This document shows positions 8,471 to 17,494 of a stretch of DNA of 64,000 bases, piece after piece (the stretch's first letter is position 1; every line of letters starts with the position of its first letter). Below the pieces are notes generated by a model, which was not told the DNA's origin, did not search any database, and worked only from the letters and a program-made list of their open reading frames with translations. This DNA comes from Rhodococcoides kyotonense (GTDB lineage: Bacteria > Actinomycetota > Actinomycetes > Mycobacteriales > Mycobacteriaceae). The stretch is taken from the NCBI RefSeq assembly GCF_900188125.1, contig NZ_FZOW01000004.1, positions 124,001 through 188,000 on the forward strand, given 5' to 3'. The translations under genes and the position numbers were made by a program.

Positions 8471-9661
8471 CTATGTCGCCTGCGTGAATGCCTCCGCGAA
8501 CCGGTTCGCGCCCGCGACCAGATTCTCGACGGTCTGGTTGCTGAAGCCGAGGCGTGCACTGCCCAGGTACCCGACGGGCCCCGTCGGGTCGAAGTACCGA
8601 CCGAGCGAGAAGTCGACGCCGAGGCCGCGTGCCCTGGTCTGCACGTCGGCGAGGTCGACGGCTGGATCGGTTGCCCTGAGCCACAGGAAGATTCCACCTT
8701 CCGGCCGGACGATCTGCAGCTGTCCTGGCAGGGCGGATTCCAACCTGTCGACGAGGATCGACGAGCGTTCGCGGTACAACTTCTGCCCGCCGGCGACGAT
8801 GCGATCGAACGTACCCTCGGAACGAAGCAGCCGCGCGACGGCGGTCTGCGTCACGAGCGATGTGTGCTGATCCTGCGTGCTGCGGATCCGCGTCAAGGCC
8901 GGAATCAGCCACTGCGGCGCGGCGATCCATCCGAGGCGCAGTCCCGGGCCGAGTGTCTTGGAGAACGTGTTGGCGCGAATCACGTTGTCGCTACCGAGGT
9001 CGAAGTCGTCGACTGCCGTTCCGCCGAACCGCAGTTCCTTGTACGGATTGTCCGAGACGATGAGGAATCCGTACTGCTCGGCCAGCCCGACGAGCCGCGT
9101 GCGGGCCTCGGCGGACAGTGTGCTGCCGGTCGGGTTCTGGAAGTCAGGGATGACGTAGAACAGTTTCGGTCGTGCGCCTGCGCGTAGTTGTTCCTCGAAG
9201 CCGTCGAGGTCGAGGCCATTCTCGGAGGTCCGCACGGGGAGGAAGGTCGCGCCGTAGTAGCTGGCCTCGCGCAGTGCGAGCGGGAAGGTCGGGCTCTCGA
9301 CGGCGACGACGTCACCCGGTTCGAGCACGGCGTCGAAGATGAGGTTCAGCGCATGCAGCGCGCCGTTGGTGACGAGGATGCGACCGTCGTCGACTCCTTC
9401 TCGTGCACCGATCCACTCACGGAGCGGTGCGATACCAGGCAGTACCGAATAGTGCAGTGCTGCAGGCTCGGTCAGCGCTTCCTTGAAAGCCTCCGCGAGC
9501 TCGGCCGTCGGCAACGCTTCGTCTGCCGGCACTCCCCCGAGCAGGCGAATGGTGTTCTCCGCCAACCCGGTCGCGGGTGGCCCGAATCCTCCGGCGAGCT
9601 GCCGATCGGTGCCCCGATGGGACAGCAGCGAGTGCAGATCGGTTCCGAGTGTCTGGGTCAT
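8471..9661 (-). CDS. PLP-dependent aminotransferase (class I/II)
   Basis: This 396-residue protein is a fold-type I aminotransferase of the 2-aminoadipate/MocR-like branch. LVTNGALHALNLIFD is the cofactor phosphate region, IPDFQNPTGSTLS near 171-183 and VSDNPYKELRF near 202-212 are conserved active-site stretches, and Lys235 in NTFSKTLGPGLRLGW is the Schiff-base lysine. The ATG at 9659-9661 follows an AAGGGAAAATC sequence. Substrate specificity cannot be told. It is downstream of an importer operon on the same strand, separated by a hairpin repeat, so it may be partly co-transcribed. A role in amino acid-linked sulfur substrates is possible but unproven. Confidence 0.9.
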   Translation of the reverse strand: MTQTLGTDLHSLLSHRGTDRQLAGGFGPPATGLAENTIRLLGGVPADEALPTAELAEAFKEALTEPAALHYSVLPGIAPLREWIGAREGVDDGRILVTNGALHALNLIFDAVLEPGDVVAVESPTFPLALREASYYGATFLPVRTSENGLDLDGFEEQLRAGARPKLFYVIPDFQNPTGSTLSAEARTRLVGLAEQYGFLIVSDNPYKELRFGGTAVDDFDLGSDNVIRANTFSKTLGPGLRLGWIAAPQWLIPALTRIRSTQDQHTSLVTQTAVARLLRSEGTFDRIVAGGQKLYRERSSILVDRLESALPGQLQIVRPEGGIFLWLRATDPAVDLADVQTRARGLGVDFSLGRYFDPTGPVGYLGSARLGFSNQTVENLVAGANRFAEAFTQAT

Positions 9662-9680
9662 GATTTTCCCTTCGTTGGTG

Positions 9681-9740
9681 CGCCTTCGGCGCCTGTGCGT
9701 GCAAAGTTGGTCTGCGCTGTAACTACGCACGCACGGGCGC
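9681..9740. repeat. 60-base repeat element A, copy 1 (hairpin at gene end)
   Basis: The core AAAGTTGGTCTGCGC-GTAACTACGC is nearly identical to a second copy at 16184-16257. It is flanked by inverted arms (TGCGTGC and GCACGCA) and here by GCGCC...GGCGC. The stop codon of the upstream importer ATPase lies inside it, and the aminotransferase begins just downstream. It could act as a transcription terminator or attenuator, or be a small dispersed element. Confidence 0.65.
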
Positions 9741-11351
9741 AGCCGCATGTCCTGGAACTGAATTCAGTAGAGCCTTCGTGTATTCGTGCTTCGGGTCGTC
9801 GTACACGTCCTCGGTCGCACCTTGTTCGACGATCGTGCCGTGCCTGAGCACCACCACGTCGTCGCACAGATACCGGACGACGGCGAGGTCGTGCGATATC
9901 AGCATGAGCGTCAGTCCGCGTTCCTGTCGAAGCCGTTGCAGCAGACGAAGAATGCGCGCTTGAACCGACAGGTCGAGTGCAGACACCGGTTCGTCGGCGA
10001 CGATCAACGACGGTTCGTTGGCGAGTGCGCGTGCGATGCCGACGCGCTGACGTTGACCACCGGACAGCTCGTGTGGCCGCCTGCTGCGGAATGCTGTCGG
10101 CAACTCCACCTCGTCGAGCAGTGAACTCACGCGAGCCTGGACCGTCGAACCTCCAAGGTCGACGTCGTTGTATCGCAACGGTTCCGAGATGGACTGCTCG
10201 ACGGTCAGCCTTGGGTTCAATGAACCGTAGGGGTCCTGGAACACGTACTGCACTTCCCGACGCCACCGCCAAGCTCCGTGGGCATCGAGAGTGCTGATGT
10301 CGGCCCCCTCGAACACCACCGAACCGGCGTCGGGTCGGTCCAGACCGACGATCTGTCGCGCGAGAGTGGTCTTGCCGGAACCGGATTCGCCGACGATACC
10401 GAGCGACTGACCGCGCTGCACGGCCAGATCGATTCCGTCGAGGGCAACGTGCGAGACACGCCGGAGCTTGCCCGGCTGAGCGACGGCGAAAGCCCGTCGG
10501 ACATCACGTACTTCCACGAGTGGGCGGGCAGAGTCGACGGTCGGGGTCGCCGTCACAGGACGTACCAATCGGTTCGGAGTTGCTGCCAGCAGCGTCCGTG
10601 TATAGGGCTGCTCGGGTGCCGACAGGACCTCCCGCGTAGCACCGGACTCGACGACGACACCGCCGTTCATCACGTTGACCCGACTGGTCCGGTCCGCAAT
10701 AACACCGATGTCGTGGCTCACCAGGAGCACACCAAGCCCGAACTCGACCTTGAGCCGATCGATCAGGTCGAGAACCTGCGCCTGGACACTGACGTCGAGT
10801 GCGGTCGTCGGCTCGTCGGCGACGAGTAGTTTCGGCGAGCGCGCAAGCGCCAGAGCGATGACGACGCGTTGATTCAATCCACCGGACAGCTCGTGAGGAA
10901 ATGCCGACAACGCCTTGCCGACGTCCGGGATGCCGACAGCGTCGAGCAGTTCGGCCGCGCGGGCCCGACGCTCGCGCTTCGACCCGACCGATCGCGGCAG
11001 AGCCTCGACGACCTGGGTCGATATCGTCAGCCGCGGGTTCAGCGATGCCGTCGGATTCTGAAACACGACGCCGACATCCGCGCTCGTGACCCGGCGGCGC
11101 TCTCGCGCGTCCAGCGCTGTTACGTCGGTCCCGGCCAGCAGCACACGGCCGGAATCGATTCGAGCTGTGCGGGGCAGGAGATCGACGATGCCGAGGGCCG
11201 TCATGGTCTTGCCCGACCCCGACTCACCGACCAGTCCGACCGTCTCGCCCGGATGAACATCGAGCGACACTCCACGCACGACGGTGGTTCGATCGTCCTC
11301 GCTCCCCACCGAGACATGCAGATTGTCGAGAGTCAATACGGGATCGGTCAT
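9723..11351 (-). CDS. Peptide-type ABC importer, fused double ATPase
   Basis: This 542-residue protein carries two ABC ATPase domains in one chain, the equivalent of DppD and DppF. The first domain has Walker A GESGSGKT at 42-49 and signature LSGGLNQ at 155-161. The second has Walker A at 321-328 and LSGGQRQR at 429-436. Both have DEP Walker B motifs and switch histidines (SHD). The peptide/nickel family C-terminal motif PYTRTLLAATP appears after domain one. It powers import with the two permeases and binding protein upstream. The ATG at 11349-11351 overlaps the permease stop (ATGA). The last residues (PVRA) are encoded by repeat element A. Confidence 0.94.
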   Translation of the reverse strand: MTDPVLTLDNLHVSVGSEDDRTTVVRGVSLDVHPGETVGLVGESGSGKTMTALGIVDLLPRTARIDSGRVLLAGTDVTALDARERRRVTSADVGVVFQNPTASLNPRLTISTQVVEALPRSVGSKRERRARAAELLDAVGIPDVGKALSAFPHELSGGLNQRVVIALALARSPKLLVADEPTTALDVSVQAQVLDLIDRLKVEFGLGVLLVSHDIGVIADRTSRVNVMNGGVVVESGATREVLSAPEQPYTRTLLAATPNRLVRPVTATPTVDSARPLVEVRDVRRAFAVAQPGKLRRVSHVALDGIDLAVQRGQSLGIVGESGSGKTTLARQIVGLDRPDAGSVVFEGADISTLDAHGAWRWRREVQYVFQDPYGSLNPRLTVEQSISEPLRYNDVDLGGSTVQARVSSLLDEVELPTAFRSRRPHELSGGQRQRVGIARALANEPSLIVADEPVSALDLSVQARILRLLQRLRQERGLTLMLISHDLAVVRYLCDDVVVLRHGTIVEQGATEDVYDDPKHEYTKALLNSVPGHAAAPVRA

Positions 11352-12202
11352 GTTCGCGCTCCGAATCTGTCTGCCAACGCGTCGCCGATGAGTTGGAAGC
11401 TCACCACCGCCAGAATGAGGACGGCCCCGGGAAACAGTGCGACCCACGGCGCCGAGTCCAGTCGTGCCTGTCCTTGCGCCACCATGGCTCCCCAGTCGGC
11501 TGTGGGTGGCTGAACTCCGAGCCCGAGGAAGCCGAGGCTCGACTCCAGAAGCAAGATCGCCGACGCGTTCAACGTGAAAGCCACGACGAACAGCGGAAGC
11601 ACGCTCGGAAGCAGATGCCGGACGGCGATCTGCACGCGCCCGAGGCCACTGAGACGGGCCGCCTCGATGTACGGCTGCCCGACGACCGATTGCGCATGGC
11701 CACGAATGACTCGGAACGTCAGCACCCACGAGCCAGCGACGAGGACGATCAGAAGCGGTCCGATGGAATTGCCGACGAACGACAGGATCACGAGGGCGAG
11801 AACGATCGTCGGAATCGCGAGCTGGACGTCGGCCAATCGTCCGGCGACCACGTCGACCCAGCCGCCGATCAGCGCGCCGGCAAGCCCGAGGACGATGCCG
11901 ATGAGCGCCGCGATGACGCTGGCGATCAACGTCACCGACAACGCAGTCCGTCCGCCGTAGAGGACGCGACTGAACAGATCGCGGCCCAGCTCGTCCGTCC
12001 CGAACCAGTGAAGTGCACTGGGGGGCTGCAGGACCGCACCCAAGTCCTGTTCGAGCGGTGAATACGACACCAGAACGGGGGCGAGCACCGACGTCACGAC
12101 CAGCACGGCGAGTATCACGACGCCGAGAATCCCGGTGACCGAGGATCTCCGACGCGATCGAGGTGTGACGGGCAGGTCCAACTCCACTGCGGATGCAGTC
12201 AT
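11348..12202 (-). CDS. Peptide-type ABC importer permease (DppC-like)
   Basis: This 284-residue membrane protein has the DppC layout. It has a first helix near residues 26-47, then PPSALHWFGTDELGRDLFSR, which is the conserved extracellular linker, and five further helices. The coupling loop around AARLSGLGRVQIAVRHLLP contacts the ATPase. GFLGLGVQPPTADWGAMV is a strong family motif. The ATG at 12200-12202 overlaps the stop of the companion permease. It would form the membrane channel with the DppB-like subunit. The partner binding protein and a monooxygenase are encoded upstream in the same operon, suggesting that the imported compound is oxidised inside the cell. Confidence 0.93.
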   Translation of the reverse strand: MTASAVELDLPVTPRSRRRSSVTGILGVVILAVLVVTSVLAPVLVSYSPLEQDLGAVLQPPSALHWFGTDELGRDLFSRVLYGGRTALSVTLIASVIAALIGIVLGLAGALIGGWVDVVAGRLADVQLAIPTIVLALVILSFVGNSIGPLLIVLVAGSWVLTFRVIRGHAQSVVGQPYIEAARLSGLGRVQIAVRHLLPSVLPLFVVAFTLNASAILLLESSLGFLGLGVQPPTADWGAMVAQGQARLDSAPWVALFPGAVLILAVVSFQLIGDALADRFGART

Positions 12203-13179
12203 GACGAAATCCTCGGATCGAAGACGACCGACAGCACGTCGACCAGAAGGTTGATGATGACGAAGCCGATGGCGATCACCAACACACATGCGATGACCAA
12301 GGGGTAGTCACGGTTCTGCACTGCGTTGATCGACAACTGTCCGACACCGGGCCACGAGAAGATCGACTCGGTGATGACCGCGCCGCCGAGCAGTACGCCT
12401 GCCTGGATACCCAGGACGTTGAACGTGGATCCGAGCGAGTTGCCGACGATATGGCGCACCGTCAGTGTCACCGGACCGATCCCTTTCGATCTGGCCGTCC
12501 TGACGTGATCGGACTCCAGCACGTCCAGCACTGCGGTGCGGAAGACGCGCGCAATGGTCGGAACGAAGTAGATGCCGAGTGTTACCGCGGGCAACACGAG
12601 GTGTGCAAGGGAGCCGGACCCGCGAGGCGGCAGCACATGCCAGGTTACCGAGAACAGCAGAACCAGCAACAGCGCAAGAAAGAATCCGGGGATTGCATCG
12701 AGCGCGGTGGCCACGCTGATCGGTAGCTTACGAAGCAGCGGTGATGAACTCGTTGCGGACACGTAACCGAGCGCCCCACCGATGATGATTCCGAAGAGGA
12801 GTGCGGCTACTCCCAGTGTGATACTCGGGGCGAGGCGCGACAGGACGATGCCCAGCGGATCTTCCTCGTAGCGGATCGATTCGGGAAAGTTCCCGGACAA
12901 CACGGCACCGAAGAATCGCACGTACTGTTCGTAGATCGGCTTGTCGAACCCGTACAACCTGGTGACTCGTTCGAGTTCACCCGCGGGCGCGTCGGGCGCA
13001 ATGAGCATGACGGCCGGGTTGCCCGTGGAGTACAGCGCGAAGAAGACCAGCGTGATCGCGCCCCAGACCGCGACGAGCCCGGTGACGGCTCGCCGCAGCA
13101 CGTATCGTCCGTCGACAGGGACGCGTACGACGCGGCGGGACAGCGTTTTCGGTGCCGCGGCCTCGGCGACGGTCGTCAT
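12199..13179 (-). CDS. Peptide-type ABC importer permease (DppB-like)
   Basis: This 326-residue membrane protein has the DppB fold. It has a first helix near 37-57, a large outer loop (NPAVMLIAPDAPAGELERV), and later helices with the EAA-type coupling loop ARSKGIGPVTLTVRHIVGNS. ITESIFSWPGVGQL is the family's best-known motif, and it ends in VFDPRISS. The ATG at 13177-13179 overlaps the monooxygenase stop as ATGA, so I prefer it to the ATG six codons earlier. It works with the DppC-like subunit and the double ATPase encoded downstream. Confidence 0.93.
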   Translation of the reverse strand: MTTVAEAAAPKTLSRRVVRVPVDGRYVLRRAVTGLVAVWGAITLVFFALYSTGNPAVMLIAPDAPAGELERVTRLYGFDKPIYEQYVRFFGAVLSGNFPESIRYEEDPLGIVLSRLAPSITLGVAALLFGIIIGGALGYVSATSSSPLLRKLPISVATALDAIPGFFLALLLVLLFSVTWHVLPPRGSGSLAHLVLPAVTLGIYFVPTIARVFRTAVLDVLESDHVRTARSKGIGPVTLTVRHIVGNSLGSTFNVLGIQAGVLLGGAVITESIFSWPGVGQLSINAVQNRDYPLVIACVLVIAIGFVIINLLVDVLSVVFDPRISS

Positions 13180-14525
13180 CGCCGGCCGTCCGTCCATTTC
13201 GTGCCGGCGATGTTGCCTCGCAGCGTCGTATCGCTGTACTCGGTTCTGAAGACCCCGCGCCGCTGCAGTTCCGGAACGACAGCACGCGCGAAGTCGTCGA
13301 ACGCACCGGGAAAGTGCGTGGGAGACAACACGTAACCGTCGACGGCTTCTGCTTCGAACAGATGAACCAGCTGGTCGGCCACCTCGGACGGTGATCCGAC
13401 GATCTGCGGTGTGAACTCGCTGGCGGAGAAGGTCTTCGCGACCTCGCCCAGTGTCAGGCCGCCGTCGAGCGACTCCCCGGAACCCGCGGCGAGGTTACGG
13501 AGGTTGTCCAGCAATCGGACTCCGGCGTTCTCGTCGGTGCTGCGCGCACCGACGGCCTCGGTGAAATTGGTGTCCGGGGACAGTCCTGTGAAGTCGGTTC
13601 GTACGAAATGGCTCAGGAACGCGATCGCCGCATCGGTGTCGAGCAACGAGGTCAGATATCTCTGACGCGCTCGCGCGATCTCCGTTGTCTCTCCGACGAT
13701 CGGTTGCACGGCGGCAATCAGTTTGATGCTGTCGGGATCACGGCCGGCTTCCGCAGCAAGGCGTCGTAGATCGTTGCGCTTGGCCCTCAGGTCGTCCTCG
13801 TTGTTCTCGATCGCGAACACGAGCTCCGCCCACTTGCCACCGAACTGTCTGCCGCGAGGCGAATCGCCTGCCTGAATCAGCACAGGCTTGCCCTGCGGTG
13901 ACGGCGGCAACGTCAGCGGCCCCTTCACCTGGACGTACTTGCCTTGATAGTCGGGGGTGGTGACCTTGTCCGGGTCCACGAACACCCCCGTCGCCTTGTC
14001 TACGACCAGTGCGTCATTCTGCCACGAATCCCACAGTGCGACAGTCGCTTCGACGACCTCGTCACCGCGATCGTAGAGCTCCTCGCGTTCGAGCTCCTCG
14101 ACGAACGGGAAGTTCGCATAGGTCGGTGCACCGCGACTCATGATGATGTTCCACGCCACCCGTCCACCGCTGAACTGATCGAGGCTGCCGAGGGTGCGTG
14201 CGAGGTGGTACGGAGCGGTGAACGACGCCGACAATGTCACTCCGATTCCGAGGTGCCGCGTGACGCCGGCGATGACCGAAGCCAACTGCGTCGGATCGTG
14301 CTTGACCGCGTTGCTCAGCCCGTAGCGCGCGAACGCCGGGTTGTAGGCGAGGGTCTCCGGAATGAATGCCATGTCGAATTTCGCGCGCTCGAGTGTCCTC
14401 GCCGCGTCCTCGAACAAGCCGCGATCGTTGAAGTCTCGTTCGGAGTACGGATGCCGCCACGCACCGGCGAAATGGTTGCCGGGGAACAAGATATAGCCGG
14501 CCAGGAAGAGCTGCCTGTTACTCAT
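13176..14525 (-). CDS. NtaA/SnaA/DszA-family FMNH2-dependent monooxygenase
   Basis: This 449-residue protein belongs to the nitrilotriacetate monooxygenase branch of the luciferase-like superfamily. GNHFAGAWRHPYSE near the start, FDMAFIPETLAY, GSLDQFSGGRVAWNIIMS and SPQGKPVLIQAGDSPRGR are its typical blocks. Enzymes of this branch take FMNH2 from a separate reductase and hydroxylate next to C-N or C-S bonds, as in DszA, SfnG or the thioether-cleaving CmoJ. The gene sits between the binding protein and permeases of a peptide-type importer with ATGA overlaps on both sides, so transport and oxidation are made together. The substrate is not shown. Confidence 0.92.
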   Translation of the reverse strand: MSNRQLFLAGYILFPGNHFAGAWRHPYSERDFNDRGLFEDAARTLERAKFDMAFIPETLAYNPAFARYGLSNAVKHDPTQLASVIAGVTRHLGIGVTLSASFTAPYHLARTLGSLDQFSGGRVAWNIIMSRGAPTYANFPFVEELEREELYDRGDEVVEATVALWDSWQNDALVVDKATGVFVDPDKVTTPDYQGKYVQVKGPLTLPPSPQGKPVLIQAGDSPRGRQFGGKWAELVFAIENNEDDLRAKRNDLRRLAAEAGRDPDSIKLIAAVQPIVGETTEIARARQRYLTSLLDTDAAIAFLSHFVRTDFTGLSPDTNFTEAVGARSTDENAGVRLLDNLRNLAAGSGESLDGGLTLGEVAKTFSASEFTPQIVGSPSEVADQLVHLFEAEAVDGYVLSPTHFPGAFDDFARAVVPELQRRGVFRTEYSDTTLRGNIAGTKWTDGRR

Positions 14526-16078
14526 TTTTTCGTCACCTGCTGCGCGTAGAGGTACCGAGTCGTGCGAGAAGGCCAGTCGATGTCGTTCGCGACAACCGAC
14601 GTGAACGTGCCGGGCCACAGGAACACGGTGTGCGCGCGATCGTGGTAGATCTGTGTCGCCTGATCGGCCAGCTGCCTCGCCGAAGCCTCGTCCGTCGCGG
14701 CCTGCAGCCGGTTCACGACGTCGTCGAACTCGGGGTCGGTGATGTTGCTCTGCTTGTACCGCGACTTACTGGTGAACGGATCGAACACCGCCCAGGAATT
14801 CTGGTACTGCCCACCCCAGCCGATGTAGACCAAGTCCGCGGCTGCCGCGCTGTCCTGGTTCTGCCGAGACAACCATGCCGGGAACGGCGTTTCGGTGATG
14901 TTGATCGTGATGCCCACGTCGGCAGCCTGCTGCGCGACGGCCTGACCGATCGCGGCTCCGGCTGCGTACGTGCCCGCGGGGACGTCCAGATCGAGTACGA
15001 CGCCAGTGGCATACCCCGCTTCGGCGAGCAACTGTCGCGCCTTGTCCGGATCGTACGGATATTCGCCGACGGCCGGATTGGTCTCGTAGAAAGGCGGTGC
15101 GATGACCTGGCCCTGAGACGGCTCGACCGCTCCGCCCAGCAGACCGTCGATGATCGACTTCTTGTCGACCGCGTAGTTCAGCGCCTGTCGCACGCGAACG
15201 TCCGCAAGCGGCCCACCTTTGTTCTCGTTGATCGAAATGACCTGCACCCAGGACGAATCCGACAATGTGGTGTCGTAGTCGGGATTCGACTCGAACTGGC
15301 CGATACTGAGCGGATCAAGGTTGAGCGCAATGTCGACTTCACCCGCCTGCACCGCCGACACTCGTGCGGATTCCGCTGCGAGGACCTTGTATTCGGCGTT
15401 CTCGAATGCCGGCTGCTCACCCCAGTAGTTCGGGTTGGCCGTCAGCTTTGCACCGTTCTCGAGGTCGATCGAGGCCAAGGTGTACGGCCCCGTGCCCAGT
15501 GCTTCGGTGTTGAGGTTCCCCGTCTGCCAGAACTGCGGTGTCGTCAGGTAGATGTTCCACAAGCGTGACGGTAAGTCGATCGCGGGCGACTTCAGATCGA
15601 ACGTGACCACCCCTGGCTCGTCGGTGCTGACCGAGTCGACGTAGATCTTGAACTGCGCGCCGAGCTGACTCTTGGTCTCGGGGTCGAGCAATTCCTGGAA
15701 GTTCCAGACCACGTCCTCGGCGGTCAACGGAGTACCATCCGAGAACTCGACGCCGTCGCGAATGTCGAACTTCCACTGCAGCGGCCCTGTGTTCTCCCAG
15801 CTCTCCGCCAGCCGGGGGTGCACCGAGCCGTCAGGGTCGAGGTAGGTCAACGCCTCGTAGACGGTTCCCTTGACCGACCCGTCGCTGTCCGGTGATCCGC
15901 CGTTGTGCGGGTTGAGACCGGTCAGCTGCCGGGACAGTGCGAGCGTCAACGTACGATCGCTGTCTTCGCCGCCGGACGTGGACTCGGATCCGCCGAGCGC
16001 CGAGCCGCACGAGCTGAGCGTCAACGCGGCCGTCAGCACGACCACAGGGATCGCCCAACGCCGAAGTGTGCGTGTCAT
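14522..16078 (-). CDS. Peptide-type ABC importer substrate-binding lipoprotein (family 5)
   Basis: This 518-residue lipoprotein is the binding component of the importer. The signal peptide (WAIPVVVLTAALTL) ends in lipobox LSSC with Cys24. YLDPDGSVHPRLAESWE, DGVEFSDGTPLTAEDVVWNF and VRQALNYAVDKKSII are typical of the SBP family 5 proteins that bind peptides, opines or nickel chelates. The ATG at 16076-16078 is preceded by AGAAAGA. It is the first gene of a five-gene operon (binding protein, monooxygenase, two permeases, ATPase) preceded by an ATCA-N3-TGAT site. Confidence 0.94.
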   Translation of the reverse strand: MTRTLRRWAIPVVVLTAALTLSSCGSALGGSESTSGGEDSDRTLTLALSRQLTGLNPHNGGSPDSDGSVKGTVYEALTYLDPDGSVHPRLAESWENTGPLQWKFDIRDGVEFSDGTPLTAEDVVWNFQELLDPETKSQLGAQFKIYVDSVSTDEPGVVTFDLKSPAIDLPSRLWNIYLTTPQFWQTGNLNTEALGTGPYTLASIDLENGAKLTANPNYWGEQPAFENAEYKVLAAESARVSAVQAGEVDIALNLDPLSIGQFESNPDYDTTLSDSSWVQVISINENKGGPLADVRVRQALNYAVDKKSIIDGLLGGAVEPSQGQVIAPPFYETNPAVGEYPYDPDKARQLLAEAGYATGVVLDLDVPAGTYAAGAAIGQAVAQQAADVGITINITETPFPAWLSRQNQDSAAAADLVYIGWGGQYQNSWAVFDPFTSKSRYKQSNITDPEFDDVVNRLQAATDEASARQLADQATQIYHDRAHTVFLWPGTFTSVVANDIDWPSRTTRYLYAQQVTKK

Positions 16079-16162
16079 CGAAAGTCTTTCTGTTCTGGCC
16101 GTACCCGTCCGCGGGCAGGACTTCCGCACCATCTTCGACGCCCGGCGACCGCCTGGCCATGA

Positions 16163-16181
16163 TTGAAATCACGGTGATGCC
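16163..16181. promoter_or_regulatory. ATCA-N3-TGAT palindrome before the first importer operon
   Basis: TTGAAATCACGGTGATGCC contains ATCA-CGG-TGAT. It lies about 85 bases before the start of the binding-protein gene and just beyond repeat element A. It is one of ten related sites in the window. Confidence 0.55.
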
Positions 16182-16183
16182 AA

Positions 16184-16257
16184 GTGCGCCTTGGCTACCC
16201 GTGCACGCAAAGTTGGTCTGCGCGGTAACTACGCACGCACGGGCGCCGAAGGCGCAC
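16184..16257. repeat. Repeat element A, copy 2 (hairpin at gene end)
   Basis: This copy shares the core of the element at 9681-9740 and adds outer inverted arms GTGCGCCTT and AAGGCGCAC, giving a compound stem-loop. As in copy 1, the TAG of the preceding minus-strand gene falls in the core and the next operon starts downstream. The position suggests termination between the two importer operons. Confidence 0.65.
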
Positions 16258-17494
16258 TCAGTCCGAAGTTGTCCCGCAATGTCGAGCTCTCGTACTCCTC
16301 GCGAAACAGGCCGCGCCGCTGGAGGATCGGGACGACCTGCTCGACGAAGTCCTCGGTCCCCCGTGGGTGCAGAGGGACCAGCACGTTGAACCCGTCGGCG
16401 GCGCCGGCGCGGAACCAGGCTTCGAGCTCGTCGGCCACCTGTTCACCGGTGCCCGCGGTGGTCCAGTGCACGACGCCGAGGCCCTTCTCGACCTTCGTCG
16501 CCAACTGCTGCACGGTGAGGTTCTCCTGCTCCACCCATGTGCGCAGACGGTTGATCCGACTCTGACCACCCTTGTGTGTCTCGAAGCTGGGCCACGCCTC
16601 GTCGGGGAACGGCGAATCCGGGTCGTACACCGACAGATCGGTCCCCAGTTCGGTGCTCAACTGCCCGATGACGTCGATGTTCTTGGTCGCGAGCTGCTCG
16701 AGTTCCGCTACCAGCGCCTTGGCTTCGGCTTCCGTGTCCGCGATGTACGGCACGAGCCCGGGCAGGATCTTCACATCCGATCGCCGACGACCGAATCCGA
16801 CGGCCCTGTTCTTGACGTCCTCGTAGAACTCGATGCCGTTGGGAATGGTCGACGACCCGGTGTAGACGGCCTCGGCCCGCAGCGCGGCCATGTCACGACC
16901 CCTGTTCGACGCCCCGGCCTGCACCAGCACCGGATGTCCCTGCGGCGACGCAGGAATCGGTAGCGTTCCGTGCACGTCGAAGAATCGACCCGCATGCGCG
17001 ACGGGTTCACCTGTCCACAGCTTCAGAACGACGTCGACGAATTCGCTTGCGCGCTCGTATCGTTGGTCGAAGTCAGGATGGCTGTCGTAGCCGAAGTTGT
17101 GCGCCAGCGGATCACCCGACGACGTCACGAAATTCATCCCGACGCGTCCGCCGGACAGCTGATCGAGCGACGCGAAGCGCGCCGCGATCTCGTACGGATC
17201 GTTGTAGGTGGTCGATACCGTCCCGATCAAGCCGATGTTCGTCGTGCGAACAGCCAACGCACCCAACAATGTCAGCGGCTCCAACGACATCGCGAGCGGC
17301 TCACGGTCGCTGAACAGGCGTGGGCTGTCGGCGAAGAACACGGCGTCGAACTTGCCTCGTTCTGCGGTGGCGACGATGTCCGCGAAATAGTCGAGCTCCG
17401 TGACCCGTTCGGGAGTCGCACTCGGGTGCCGCCACCCGGCGCGGTGAAAGCCGACGCCGCGCAGGTTCAGATTGAGTGCCAGATGTTCGCTCAC
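16229..17494 (-). CDS. NtaA/SnaA/DszA-family FMNH2-dependent monooxygenase
   Basis: This 421-residue protein is a second member of the nitrilotriacetate-monooxygenase branch. GVGFHRAGWRHPSATPE opens it, FDAVFFADSPRLF and ASLDQLSGGRVGMNFVTS line the flavin side, SPQGHPVLVQAGASNRGRD forms the middle block, and LFREEYESSTLRDNFGL is the standard tail. The GTG at 17492-17494 overlaps the stop of the preceding short LLM gene as GTGA. It is the last gene of the operon that starts with the Rrf2 gene. Reduced FMN would come from the SsuE-like fusion at 26 kb. The substrate is unknown; an organosulfur compound is inferred. Confidence 0.92.
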   Translation of the reverse strand: MSEHLALNLNLRGVGFHRAGWRHPSATPERVTELDYFADIVATAERGKFDAVFFADSPRLFSDREPLAMSLEPLTLLGALAVRTTNIGLIGTVSTTYNDPYEIAARFASLDQLSGGRVGMNFVTSSGDPLAHNFGYDSHPDFDQRYERASEFVDVVLKLWTGEPVAHAGRFFDVHGTLPIPASPQGHPVLVQAGASNRGRDMAALRAEAVYTGSSTIPNGIEFYEDVKNRAVGFGRRRSDVKILPGLVPYIADTEAEAKALVAELEQLATKNIDVIGQLSTELGTDLSVYDPDSPFPDEAWPSFETHKGGQSRINRLRTWVEQENLTVQQLATKVEKGLGVVHWTTAGTGEQVADELEAWFRAGAADGFNVLVPLHPRGTEDFVEQVVPILQRRGLFREEYESSTLRDNFGLSAPSAPVRA

